Assembly: GCA_028875055.1 (NCBI GenBank)
Contig: JAPPGG010000051.1
Location: 1 to 51,998 of the forward strand
DNA length: 51,998 bases
Origin: Chloroflexota bacterium
GTDB lineage: Bacteria; Chloroflexota; Dehalococcoidia; Lucifugimonadales; UBA3495
Direction: 5' to 3'
Part shown: in pieces, positions 1 to 7,351 of the stretch
How positions within the stretch are numbered: the first letter of the stretch is position 1
How the letters are laid out: the number at the start of each line of letters is the position of its first letter
Translations under genes and position numbers: made by a program
Notes under the pieces: generated by a model
Seen by the model: the letters and a program-made list of their open reading frames with translations, nothing else
What the model was told of the DNA's origin: nothing
Database searches by the model: none

Positions 1-215
1 GGTTGGTGTTTTACGACCCGGCTGCGGGCGCGCCCATCGCCACCCTGGAAAGTGAACGCAACCGCGCCGAGGCAGCCGAGGCTCAGGCTGAGATTGAGCG
101 GCAGTCGCGTATCCAGGCCGAGACCAGAGCTGGCACCGCCGAGGCCCGCGCCGAGACTGCCGAGGCTCGCAACCGGGAGTTGGCAGAGGAACTGCGCCGG
201 TTACGAGAGAACTGA
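1..215 (+). CDS. C-terminal tail of a Uma2-family endonuclease (partial)
   Basis: The reading frame is open from the left edge, so the 5' part lies outside the window. About 70 residues remain: a short VFYDP segment and then a long Ala/Glu/Arg-rich coiled coil (repeats of the type AETRAGTAEARAETAEAR) ending in ELRRLREN. Known of the family: Uma2 (DUF820) proteins are PD-(D/E)XK-fold putative nucleases that often end in exactly this kind of heptad-like coil. The catalytic core is not visible here, so the call rests on the tail alone. The stop lies 12 bases before the next start, so the two genes may be co-transcribed. Confidence 0.6.
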   Translation, partial: LVFYDPAAGAPIATLESERNRAEAAEAQAEIERQSRIQAETRAGTAEARAETAEARNRELAEELRRLREN

Positions 216-227
216 GGGGGGTTCGCC

Positions 228-836
228 ATGACCATTTCCAATAGAGGGGAGTTGCGGGAGACCTACCGGCCCCCGGCGCCCCGGGCGGCGCAGAAGGTGC
301 TGGACCGGTTGGACGAGCACTGCCGGAACTTCATCGCCCTGTCGCCCTTCTGCGTGCTGAGCACCAGCAACGCCGACGGCCAGCCCGACGCCTCGCCCCG
401 GGGCGACCCGCCGGGGTTCGTGCGGGTGCTGGACGAGCGGACGCTGCTGCTGCCCGACCGGCCCGGCAACAACCAGGTGGACTCCCTGCAAAACGTCGTG
501 GAGAATCCCCGGGTGGGCCTGCTGTTCTTCGTGCCGGGGATGAACGAGACGCTGCGGGTGAAGGGTAGGGCGGAGATCGTAACCGGCCAGGGGCTGCTGG
601 AACCCCTGGCCGTGGGCGGGCGGGCTCCGCTGTCGGGGTTGAGGGTGACGGTGGAAGAGGCCTTCCTGCACTGCGGGAGGGCGCTGCTGCGGGGCCGTCT
701 CTGGGACCCGTCGGCGCGGATAGAGCGGTCGTGCTATCCCAGCTACGGGCAGGTGCTGGCGGACCAGATTGCCGGAGCCGACGCTGGGCGGATTGACGCC
801 GAGGAAGCGGAGGCCAACCGGGAGCGGCTCTACTGA
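228..836 (+). CDS. PPOX-type FMN-binding flavoprotein, MSMEG_1061-like
   Basis: A 202-residue protein of the pyridoxamine 5'-phosphate oxidase-like split-barrel fold. The recognisable stretch is FCVLSTSNADGQPDASPRGD (about 42-61), the FMN-phosphate-contacting strand pair, followed by LLLPDRPGNNQVDSLQNV and NPRVGLLFFVPGMNETLRVKG, typical of the MSMEG_1061 subgroup. These enzymes reduce or oxidise small substrates with FMN or F420; the substrate cannot be read from sequence. The ATG is preceded by a GAGGGGGG ribosome site. The gene converges on the HTH gene at 949-1944, with a hairpin between them. Confidence 0.85.
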   Translation: MTISNRGELRETYRPPAPRAAQKVLDRLDEHCRNFIALSPFCVLSTSNADGQPDASPRGDPPGFVRVLDERTLLLPDRPGNNQVDSLQNVVENPRVGLLFFVPGMNETLRVKGRAEIVTGQGLLEPLAVGGRAPLSGLRVTVEEAFLHCGRALLRGRLWDPSARIERSCYPSYGQVLADQIAGADAGRIDAEEAEANRERLY

Positions 837-920
837 TCGCTCTACTGAGGGGCGGTTTACCTGTTCGGCCGATGTGGTATGGCCGGATGTCAATGTTCAG
901 GGGCCTTGGCATTCTGTGCC

Positions 921-948
921 CCCGCTTTGACAAGGACAAGGAAGCGGG
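921..948. terminator. Hairpin between convergent genes
   Basis: A perfect 7-bp inverted repeat, CCCGCTT (921-927) and AAGCGGG (942-948), with a 14-base loop. It directly abuts the stop codon of the minus-strand HTH gene and lies 85 bases after the PPOX stop. Position and symmetry suit a bidirectional terminator. There is no clean T-run, so intrinsic termination is an inference. Confidence 0.5.
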
Positions 949-1944
949 CTAACCGGTGTCCCGATCGCCCTGCTTCAGCATGGCGGAGCAGCCCCGCTCG
1001 TCCACCAGGTGGTTCACTGAAACCCGCCCGTGGCGGTCGTATCCGCTGGTGTAGGCGAATTCGACCTCGGCGCCCCAGGGGACCCTGCCGCCGACCCGGG
1101 TGGTGCCGTCGCCGGGCTTGCCGCCGCTCCGTGGCCCGCCGGCGCCCTTGATCACCACGCCGCTCTTCCCGCCCTTCTTCCAGCCCATGACCTTCAGCTC
1201 CACCGGGGCCACCAACTCCGCTGGCGACGGCGCGAACAGGACCTCGTGCAGCCGCAGCAGCAGGTCCCCCGACGGCGTGCGCTTGCCGTTCATTACCTGG
1301 GAGAGCATCCCGATGCTGATGCCGGCCCGCCGCGCCGTTTCGTTCTGGCTCCAGCCGTGGGCGTCCATACGCTCCCACAGGGCCTGCGGGTCCACCTCGG
1401 CAGGCTGGGCGGCCTCGATCTTCACCGGAGCCTCCAGGACGGACTCCATCCGGGCCTGGGCGGCGGGGCTGAGATTGCGCTGACCGCGCGACACTTGGAC
1501 GACGTAGCCATAGGTCAGGCCCGCCCCGTCCGCCACCTGCCGCAGGGTCATACCTCGTTCCCTGGCCTTCTCCCGGAGATAGGTGCTCTTGCCACCACGG
1601 ACCACGCCGCCCTGGCGGTGGACGACGCCCGGGGGAGGGACCCAACCCAGGACGGCCTCGATCTTGCCGCGCATGTAGGGAGTGAGGTTCTTCCTGCCTC
1701 TGGCGACCTGGGACAGGTGGGAGGGACCCACGCCCATCAGGTTTGCCAGTTCGTTGATGTTGAGGCCGCGCTCCCTGGCGGCCACGGACAGGTGGGACTC
1801 GGCCCGGCCGGTGTCGGCGCCGGGTTGGGCTACCGGGGCGGCGGTTTCGCTGGTGTAGTTGACGCGGCTGGCGTGGTCGTCGCCGTTGGTCCGGACGCTG
1901 GGTTCGCTGCTGTAGTTGACGGTGCTCGTGGCGTTGGCCTTCAT
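949..1944 (-). CDS. DNA-binding protein with three XRE-type HTH domains
   Basis: 331 residues. Three lambda-repressor-like HTH units can be read: about 51-100 (ARERGLNINELANLMGVGP), 119-171 (KARERGMTLRQVADGAGLT) and 188-237 (MDAHGWSQNETARRAGISI), each followed by a (R/K)G(Q/R)(K/R) turn and a hydrophobic helix. Three HTH units on one chain is unusual and suggests binding to a repeated or extended operator. The N-terminus (1-50) is Ser/Asn-rich and the C-terminal 80 residues are basic and unassigned. The ATG at 1944 is chosen because GGAGGAAA sits just upstream; a longer frame to 2010 lacks a ribosome site. Strong inverted repeats lie upstream (1982-2117). Role inferred: transcriptional regulator, possibly of the neighbouring non-coding array. 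Confidence 0.75.
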   Translation of the reverse strand: MKANATSTVNYSSEPSVRTNGDDHASRVNYTSETAAPVAQPGADTGRAESHLSVAARERGLNINELANLMGVGPSHLSQVARGRKNLTPYMRGKIEAVLGWVPPPGVVHRQGGVVRGGKSTYLREKARERGMTLRQVADGAGLTYGYVVQVSRGQRNLSPAAQARMESVLEAPVKIEAAQPAEVDPQALWERMDAHGWSQNETARRAGISIGMLSQVMNGKRTPSGDLLLRLHEVLFAPSPAELVAPVELKVMGWKKGGKSGVVIKGAGGPRSGGKPGDGTTRVGGRVPWGAEVEFAYTSGYDRHGRVSVNHLVDERGCSAMLKQGDRDTG

Positions 1945-1981
1945 GTCGTTTCCTCCGAAAGGCGGAAAGCGAGGCCGGCCC

Positions 1982-2117
1982 GAATGGACCGACCCCGCTC
2001 TCCAGTTCAAGATGCAGGTCGTTGGGTGCGGTCCATTCCGCCGCTTGGGTGTTCGCCGGGAGGCGAAACGCGAAGAGCGGGGCCGCCTCCCCGCAGTTGG
2101 GAGAGACGGCCCCGCTC
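1982..2117 (-). promoter_or_regulatory. Two long inverted repeats upstream of the triple-HTH gene
   Basis: Two perfect inverted repeats precede the HTH gene: GAATGGACCG (1982-1991) with CGGTCCATTC (2029-2038), and GAGCGGGGCCG (2075-2085) with CGGCCCCGCTC (2107-2117). The second would form an 11-bp GC stem with a 21-base loop in RNA from either strand. They could be operators for the HTH protein, leader-RNA structure, or, for the second, a terminator of the small upstream frame at 2185-2364. The symmetry is directly seen; the function is inferred. Confidence 0.45.
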
Positions 2118-2184
2118 GTGGGTGCGTACCTATTCAGTTGTCAGTGGCGGCCCAGGCAACCGCCCTGGTAGCCGCTGCGCCCCG

Positions 2185-2364
2185 CTACTGGCGGCGTGCT
2201 TTGGGTTGTTGACGCCGGTTCAGTGGTCGCTCCAAGCGGCCCGTGGCGACCGGAAACTCAGGATGTTTGTTGTGTCTGGAGATCACCTCCTCGACGTGGT
2301 TGTAGTTGTCGCCGCTGTCACTGACCTTCTGTCCGCCGCTGACCCGGTTGCCGGAATAGGCCAC
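2185..2364 (-). CDS. Possible 59-residue protein of unknown function
   Basis: A GTG-initiated frame on the same strand as the HTH gene, ending TAG at 2185. Third codon positions are almost all G or C through the middle part (SDSGDNYNHVEEVISRHNKH), which argues for coding use. No good ribosome site precedes the GTG, so the true start is uncertain. The segment NYNHVEEVISRHN has a diverged second copy in the minus-strand translation near 2912-2959 (NNHNVKEVMNRNN). No family recognised. Confidence 0.3.
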   Translation of the reverse strand: MAYSGNRVSGGQKVSDSGDNYNHVEEVISRHNKHPEFPVATGRLERPLNRRQQPKARRQ

Positions 2365-2911
2365 GGCGTTAGCGATTGGCGCGTTGGCCTGTCTCCTGCT
2401 CCCGACTGCTGGATTCCTGCCGACCGCTACGCCATGTTGGAGATGGCCCCGTTGCCTATCCGAGCCATCCCGCGCAAGACGAAATGCGCCCAGGGTGGTG
2501 TTCGGCAGGTCCAGCCAGCCCGTGGGGAAGGCGCACTACGCCCAGGGTCAGGCGATGCCGCGGGAAATAGCGGTTGTGGCGCTGGCGCAGGGCACAGTTC
2601 GGCCAGGGCCGGAGTCGGTGGAAACCGGGTGGGTGGGGAGAATCCGGCGAACGCAGCTCGCCCGGCGGTCGCGTGGTCAGGGACCAGGCCAGGGGGAACC
2701 CGTGGCAGTAACGAGCGCCCGGCCGTCGCTGAGGGATGACCGGCCGGTGCAAGTGACGGCAGCGGCGGTGGCTGCCGTGGTTGGGCAGCCGCGCCGCAGC
2801 ATGGCAGGGCGCACTGGAGGCGTTCAGTCGCTCCGGCGGCAGGGCGAGGGCAGGGCGAAGGGCGTCGGCCGCTCCGCAAATGTAGCCGGATGATGGTAAT
2901 CTCCGGGATGC

Positions 2912-2959
2912 CGTGTTGTTTCGGTTCATCACCTCCTTGACGTTGTGATTGTTGACGTT
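2912..2959 (-). repeat. Second, diverged copy of the NNHNVKEV-coding segment
   Basis: On the minus strand this segment matches 2266-2313 over about 48 bases (shared core ATCACCTCC[T]-GACGT on the plus strand). Both copies encode an Asn-rich NHV-EV--RxN peptide in one minus frame and contain a perfect AGGAGGTGAT string. After the matched part the reading frame loses its GC3 bias, so this copy looks decayed. Between the two copies (2365-2911) I see no convincing gene, only long spurious GC-rich frames. Confidence 0.35.
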
Positions 2960-3048
2960 GGCCAGGGCAGCTTTGTCCCGGCAGGGTTTGGGTTCCGGCC
3001 AGGGCGCCGCGAGGGGAACCCGCAGACGCCACAGCCTGGGTTGGGAAC

Positions 3049-3312
3049 GGAGCGGGATCAATCGCTCCGCACCCTCCGCCCGTCAGCAGGAGCGATCAAC
3101 TCCGGTCAGCGGACGGGTGTCCAGCAACCGGGAGGGATCAGCTCCCAACCGCTGAACGGCGTCCGGCGGAAGAAGGACTTGAACACTCCAGCCGCCGGAC
3201 TGCCCAACGGGAGCAGGGCTTGACACTCCAACCCGTTGGACAAGGCCGGGGAAGAAGGGATTGAGCACTCCAACCACCGGCCCGCGCTGCCTGCGGAGGA
3301 CTTGAACACTCC
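3049..3312. repeat. Seven-unit array of short palindromes with ~40-bp period
   Basis: Seven imperfect units start near 3049, 3089, 3130, 3168, 3209, 3248 and 3293, a spacing of 38-45 bp. Each has a GGAG-type arm, an A/T-containing centre and a CTCC arm, for example GGAGCGATCAACTCC (3089), GGGAGGGATCAGCTCCC (3130) and GGAGGACTTGAACACTCC (3295). Units 1-3 carry a GATCA centre and units 4-7 a CTTGAACA-like centre, so the array has two sub-types. The period is not a multiple of three and no frame stays open across it, so it is not coding. It is not a CRISPR array because the units are too divergent and too short. Confidence 0.6.
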
Positions 3313-3362
3313 GGGTCGGCAGCATTCCCTCGTGGGCCGGCCTTGCGGCAAAGACCCGGGCT

Positions 3363-3430
3363 GAGGGAGGGACCCCCAGATTTCTATGGCGGGAAACCTG
3401 GAAAAGCCTGACAACATAGATATTGTCGGC
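3363..3430 (-). repeat. Downstream repeat shared by two family A loci (also about 5560-5628)
   Basis: About 65 bp here resemble 5560-5628: both run GGACC-C-CCAG, TTTCT, GGGAAA, TGGAAAA and then a T/A-rich GAT-AT block. Each lies 85-160 bp beyond the 3' end of a family A gene or remnant on the minus strand (3515 and 5788). The copy here also holds GACAA-8-TTGTC dyad symmetry. This suggests that the gene and its 3' flank duplicated together. Confidence 0.4.
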
Positions 3431-3514
3431 CTTACTGACGCCCCTGGGTAGGCCGTGCGCGCCCCACCGGGCAAGTGTTAACCGGATTGGAACCGGCCCT
3501 TTCGGGGCGGCTAC

Positions 3515-4342
3515 CTACCTGCGCCACTGCCGCAGCGCCAGCGCCAGCGCCCGGAGCGGCCACCGCAGCCGTTCCCGCCGCCTCCGGGCCCGGCGGGTTT
3601 CCGCCAGGGTGGTGCTTCGCCAGTTGGTCTGGTTGTTGCGGTTCAGGCCCGTGAGGGGATAGTCCTGCGGGGGCAGGGTGAGGCCGTGGTCTTCCAGCAG
3701 CGCCAGTTCCACGGTCATGAGCCGCTCCTCGTCGCGCAGCCAGTCAAGCCCCTGGCCCCGGTCGGGGTGGCGCTGCCGCAGCACCCGCCACTCCCGGATC
3801 AGGGGCCAGGCGTCGTTGAAGACCGCCTCGTCGTCAGCGGCGGGTTCCAGGGTGGCCAGTTCGGGGAACTCGCGGCGCGGCGGACGCGGCGGTGAAGGCG
3901 GCTGGCTCGAACTGACGGCGGGCGTTGCGCTCGATGGACCCTTCGCGCTTTCAACTCCGGCCAGTCGCCCCTCGATGCTCCGCAAGGCTTGGCCGTGGGC
4001 CGCAACCTCGCCCTGGGCGGCGGCCAGGCCCACGGCGGTCTCCCCGGCCAGTTCCTCCACCCTTTCCAGCCGTTTGGCCAACAGGTCGTTGCGCTGCCGC
4101 TGTTCCTGGCCGGGCGACCCGGCCCCGTCGAGAAGCGCCCGGTCCAGGGCCACCCGCATCCGCCGGGTGAGCCGGCCGCTCTCCAGGCTGGCGGTCAGGG
4201 TGCGGTGGTCCACGTCCAGGTCCGCCGCCGCCTGGCGCGGTCCCTTGTCGCGCACCAGTTCGTCCAGCAGGGCCATCAGCCGCAGGTGGTGCAGGTCCTC
4301 GATGCTCTCGCTCCGGTGGATGCCCGGCGTCTCCGTCGTCAT
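3515..4342 (-). CDS. Family A protein: HTH + coiled coil + LPPxxYPL domain (intact copy)
   Basis: 275 residues from the ATG at 4342 (GGAGG ribosome site 7 bases upstream; the longer frame to 4426 has none). Layout: an N-terminal HTH-like unit around 25-75 (DELVRDKGPRQAAADLDVDH then RTL and RLTRRMRVAL), a coiled coil about 90-150, a Ser/Pro linker, then a helical domain about 180-275 containing LTLPPQDYPLTGLN and ending in a basic Arg-rich helix (RQWRR). I do not recognise a named family. Broken relatives occur at 5788-5985 with 6513-6860, at 24202-24445, at 36215-36289 and at 36706-37589, so this is the only uninterrupted copy. Direct repeats just upstream suggest autoregulation (inference). 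Confidence 0.65.
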   Translation of the reverse strand: MTTETPGIHRSESIEDLHHLRLMALLDELVRDKGPRQAAADLDVDHRTLTASLESGRLTRRMRVALDRALLDGAGSPGQEQRQRNDLLAKRLERVEELAGETAVGLAAAQGEVAAHGQALRSIEGRLAGVESAKGPSSATPAVSSSQPPSPPRPPRREFPELATLEPAADDEAVFNDAWPLIREWRVLRQRHPDRGQGLDWLRDEERLMTVELALLEDHGLTLPPQDYPLTGLNRNNQTNWRSTTLAETRRARRRRERLRWPLRALALALRQWRR

Positions 4343-4360
4343 GTTCCCGCCTCCCCATAC

Positions 4361-4433
4361 AAAAATGTTCGTTTCAAACAGGGCGATTGCACGCCGTCCC
4401 CGGTTTCCCCTCGGACAAAAATGCACGTTTCAG
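4361..4433 (-). promoter_or_regulatory. Direct-repeat operator candidate for the family A gene
   Basis: Two near-identical 18-mers on the plus strand, ACAAAAATGTTCGTTTCA (4361-4378) and ACAAAAATGCACGTTTCA (4416-4433), 55 bp apart and 19 and 74 bp upstream of the start codon. They differ at only two positions in an otherwise GC-rich region. A binding site for the encoded HTH protein is the simplest reading; not demonstrated. Confidence 0.45.
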
Positions 4434-4454
4434 GTTGGCGATATGTACCCGGAG

Positions 4455-4590
4455 CTTGGAACGGCTCCTTACGAAAACCGTTAACAGGAACCGTCCGGTA
4501 GAGGGCCGATTTCCCCCGAATCCAGGTTCAAAACGTCCCGACCTGCGTTTCTGCAACCGGACGCGACTCCTGTACACCCCAATGACACCA
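4455..4590 (-). repeat. Dispersed TGTACA-type repeat, copy A
   Basis: A diverged member of a repeat family with copies at about 6115-6275, 8575-8735 and 15180-15355. Read on the minus strand it starts with a TGTACAG block and then has a TTTTGAAC-TGGA-TCGGGGG block followed by a run resembling the other copies. The rest of the gap up to 4937 holds a GC hairpin (CGCCCCC 4621-4627 with GGGGGCG 4638-4644) and no gene I can support. Confidence 0.4.
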
Positions 4591-4937
4591 CGGGAGGGGC
4601 CACTGGCGTAAGGCCCTGCGCGCCCCCGCAGGATGGTGGGGGCGTGGGCGAGGTTATGCAAAGCGTTCCGGTTGTTCACACTCTCTGGCGGAGCGTCTCC
4701 GGCACGCCTTCAACCAACGAGGGGCGGAAGCAGACAAGGAGACCGGTGACCATACTGAATGCCGTTTTCACCGGAGCGACCACCGAGCCGGCATCGCCGG
4801 CGGCGTCCGGCCTCAGGGTTTGCCCGGCGGGGTTCATGAGCCGGCGGGGAAGGCCAGGGGAAGCGCCGGGCAGAGGAACGCGGCCAGCCACCACACCACG
4901 ACGCGCCCGGGACCGGGGCCGCAGGACACGGAGGAAC

Positions 4938-5165
4938 ATGACGAAATCGAATCAGGGGAACCGGTACCGGCGAAAATCGAGCCGAGGGAATCAACTCGCC
5001 GGGCAACGGGGCAAGTCAACCGACGCCAAACCGCCAGGGCAGGGGAATCAACCCGATTACTCGCTCCGGCAGCGGGAGCAGGTGCGGGAGGGTCTGCGCA
5101 TTCTGGCCCGGCTGATTGCGCGGGCGCACCTGCGGCGGCAGAAAGGGTGCCCACGACCGGAATGA
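4938..5165 (+). CDS. Small basic protein of unknown function
   Basis: 75 residues starting at an ATG with GGAGG five bases upstream. The first half is Arg/Gly/Asn-rich with repeated (R/Q)GN(Q/R) motifs; the second half is a basic helix (REQVREGLRILARLIARAHL) typical of small DNA- or RNA-associated proteins on mobile elements. No named family recognised. The corresponding DNA shows imperfect GGGGAATCAACCC-like repeats that match the peptide repeats. Confidence 0.4.
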   Translation: MTKSNQGNRYRRKSSRGNQLAGQRGKSTDAKPPGQGNQPDYSLRQREQVREGLRILARLIARAHLRRQKGCPRPE

Positions 5166-5787
5166 CCGGCGGGTGTTAGAAGAGAGCCGCGGCGCCGGGA
5201 CGCTTTCACCAACCCAGTCCGAAGCCAAGCCCTTCCAGCAATCACTCAACCGCCGTGGGCCGCTTCAACGGCATGAGCAGGAAGCCAGACGTTGAGCGAG
5301 ACGGCGTTGAGCGCCAGGTCAAAGGCGACGCCCCCATGCCGTCTATAGCGCAGAACTCAGAATTGAACCACAGCCTTCCGGTGGAGCCTCCCTGAGCGGC
5401 GATTGCCAACCGCGAGAGCAGGATGATGTCCCGCATCGACGTGGACGCCGGAGGAGCCATGCTCAACCCCGGAGCGCCGCGTCACGCAGCGGGTGGCGCT
5501 TGTCTCCGTTGAGACCGACGATGGGAGAGCGAGGCTCGATCCCTGGCAATCGGTCCCGGGTGGGGGACGGACCCGCCAGCTTTCTTCGGGAAAGGCTGGA
5601 AAACCGTGAACTGCATTGATTATCGCCCGCGCCCACGTCGCAGGGAACGGATTTTGCAAGCGCCTGGCCCGCACAGTCGGTGATCGCTTGCCCGGCGCTT
5701 GCTGGCCGCTTGCCGCCAACATCTCTAACGTAGCGTTAAGCCACCACGCCGCGCAGTCAGCCCCGGCGCCGTCCCAGAGCAGGCGGC
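5166..5787. other. Gap of about 620 bp without a supportable gene
   Basis: A minus-strand frame at 5242-5466 (74 residues, with RDIILLSRLAIAAQ and GFLLMPLKRP) looks like a possible gene fragment, but it has no ribosome site and no recognisable family. The right part (5560-5628) carries the downstream repeat shared with 3363-3430. Confidence 0.4.
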
Positions 5788-5985
5788 CTATTTCCGCCAC
5801 CGGCCCATTGCCAGTGCCCGGCGCAGCCAGCGCAGGATGAACCGCCTGGCCAACGCCTTCCTGGTGTTCGCCAGGGCCTTCCACAGTCTCCGCCCCGCCC
5901 GCCTTTTCGACCAATTCCCGCAGGAGCCTCCGCAGCACGAACTCCCGCCACTCCCCGGCGTCGCCCATCCCTTCGTCCTAGGCAT
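5788..5985 (-). pseudogene. Family A remnant, C-terminal end
   Basis: One minus frame ends in LWKALANTRKALARRFILRW and LRRALAMGRWRK, matching the basic C-termini of the family A proteins at 3515 (RQWRR) and 37589 ([13 protein letters not shown]). The upstream part of the homology (WREFVLRRLLRELVEKAG) sits in a different frame, so a frameshift lies near 5890. With the N-terminal piece at 6513-6860 it probably represents one ancestral copy split by repeat copy B. Confidence 0.45.
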
Positions 5986-6114
5986 CCATCGCGCTTTGCT
6001 CCTTCACGTTCAATCTGCTGGCCGGAATGTCCTTTAGGGAGTTGTCCGGTAGGCGGGAATACGGCCCGGTCAACGAACCGCTCGCCCTGATGGGGCTGGG
6101 CGTTCACTGCCCAA

Positions 6115-6275
6115 AAGGGAATTTCGCCGGAACCCGCCCTTTCAGCCAAGCGCTCGCAGAACCGCCCTGAATTCCCTCGATTTCCGCCGGTTTCAAGTTC
6201 AAAATATCCCCCGACTTCCCAAAAGGGCATTCCCCCCAATCTCTGTACACGGGTATGCCATCACACCGGGTCCCG
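6115..6275 (-). repeat. Dispersed TGTACA-type repeat, copy B
   Basis: Minus-strand reading: GGTGTGATGGCATACC, CGTGTACAGAGATTGG, a TTTTGG block, TTGAACTTGAA, then GCGAGCGCTTGG and GGTTCCGGCGAA. The order and most bases are shared with copy C (8575-8735). It lies between the two halves of a broken family A gene, so it may be an insertion. No coding function is evident, although similar peptides can be read in several frames. Confidence 0.55.
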
Positions 6276-6512
6276 CACGCCCCACGGCGCGAGAAATGCA
6301 ATACAACCGGCGTCCTAAACCCGACGGGAAGCCGCGAAAAAGCCGTTGACCCAAACATCGTGTCCAGCGCCGTGTCCGGGTCGATTCAGGTTTGCAATTC
6401 CGCCCGCGGGATTTCATCAATGGGCTTGGATTTCCTTTCAAAGCTACGCCTGTGAATGCGGTTCCGCAGAGATTGCACTTTGGCGCGCCGGATACGGGAT
6501 GAAACGGGCGCT

Positions 6513-6860
6513 TCAGACGGAGGCAGGACAGCCGTGGAGGTTGCTCCCGGTGTCGTCATTCACGGTCATGGAGGAGCGGCCGCCGTCCACCGAAGCCGAG
6601 GCGCCGCTTGTGCTGCCCGCATCCCTGAATTCGGGTAGCGCCTGCCGGACCCGCCGGGACGCCTGCCGACAGCCGCAGCAGACCACCACGGTCCTTTGGT
6701 TCATGCCCAGTCTCTCGGTGGTGGGCGCCCGACCCCGTTCCTCCACTAGGGCATCCCGCAGGTCCAATAGGACAACCTTCGATAGGGGAGCGTCCGGCTC
6801 AATCTCCGGATGGTGGTTTACCTCCAAGGCGGCGTCAGCATCGTTCCAGGCTTTCACCAT
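6513..6860 (-). pseudogene. Family A remnant, N-terminal half
   Basis: Begins MVKAWND and runs through LLDLRDALVEERGRAPTTER and a CC-x5-SRRVRQAL segment, closely matching the gene at 36706 (LLDLLDALVEERGRVPAAEM). Homology stops at about residue 80 and the rest of the 115-residue frame is unrelated sequence. It is preceded by the same 211-bp conserved element found at 24443 and 36498. Confidence 0.55.
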
Positions 6861-7067
6861 GGGTCGAAACTACAATCTCCGCACTGCAATCCCTGCAATA
6901 AAGTGATTATGGACCCGCAGTAAATTGCTCGCCCGGCAATCTTCCAAATTCCGCCCCCAACGTCCCGTTCCCCGTAGGAAATATCCCCTGGATTGTATTC
7001 TGCAATCCTTTCATTTCTCCTTTCAGGGCGCCCACTGCGAAAATCCGGTCCGGGCGATTGCAGTCTG
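6858..7067 (-). repeat. Conserved ~211-bp 5' element, copy 1
   Basis: Extends from the start codon of the family A remnant upstream to GATTGCAGTCTGA. Shares with the copies at 24443-24654 and 36498-36708: a CTGAAAGG block, a GGATTG-7-CAATCC dyad (6990-7008), a TTCC-ACGGG-AA dyad, GAGCAATTTACTGCGG, a TATAAT-like box and several TGCAAT/ATTGTAG boxes. Likely a promoter-operator for family A; the box repetition is directly seen. Confidence 0.65.
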
Positions 7068-7351
7068 ATGCGTCAGGCTACCGCCGGCTCGCGGACGGGT
7101 CCGCCGGTCTGGGGGCCGCTGGCATGGCCGGAACGGTGCTGACGCTGACGCCGGGCAAGCACACGGCAATGGGAGCATCGGTCGGCTTTCGGAGTAGGGG
7201 GGCAAGTTCGGTGCCGGAGAGGTGTTGCGCGACGCGGGTTTCGGGCAATAGGATGGTGCGGCGCGGCGGGCGGCAGATTGCCATGCGCGGCAGTCCCTGG
7301 GCAACGACACGGAGCGTCGCCTCTGTCCCGTAACACGTGGGAGGTGAGCAA

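Noticed and set aside
1030-2739. Very long plus-strand frame opposite the triple-HTH gene
   Set aside because: It is antisense to a gene with clear HTH motifs, has no ribosome site and shows the Gly/Ala/Arg/Pro composition of a GC-rich shadow frame.
2427-3061. Two overlapping ~200-residue minus frames
   Set aside because: Pro/Arg/Ser-rich shadow translations without ribosome site or domain; only the short NNHNVKEV segment near the start looks meaningful.
3049-3312. CRISPR array
   Set aside because: Units are short, divergent and palindromic with ~20-bp intervals; no cas gene is present.
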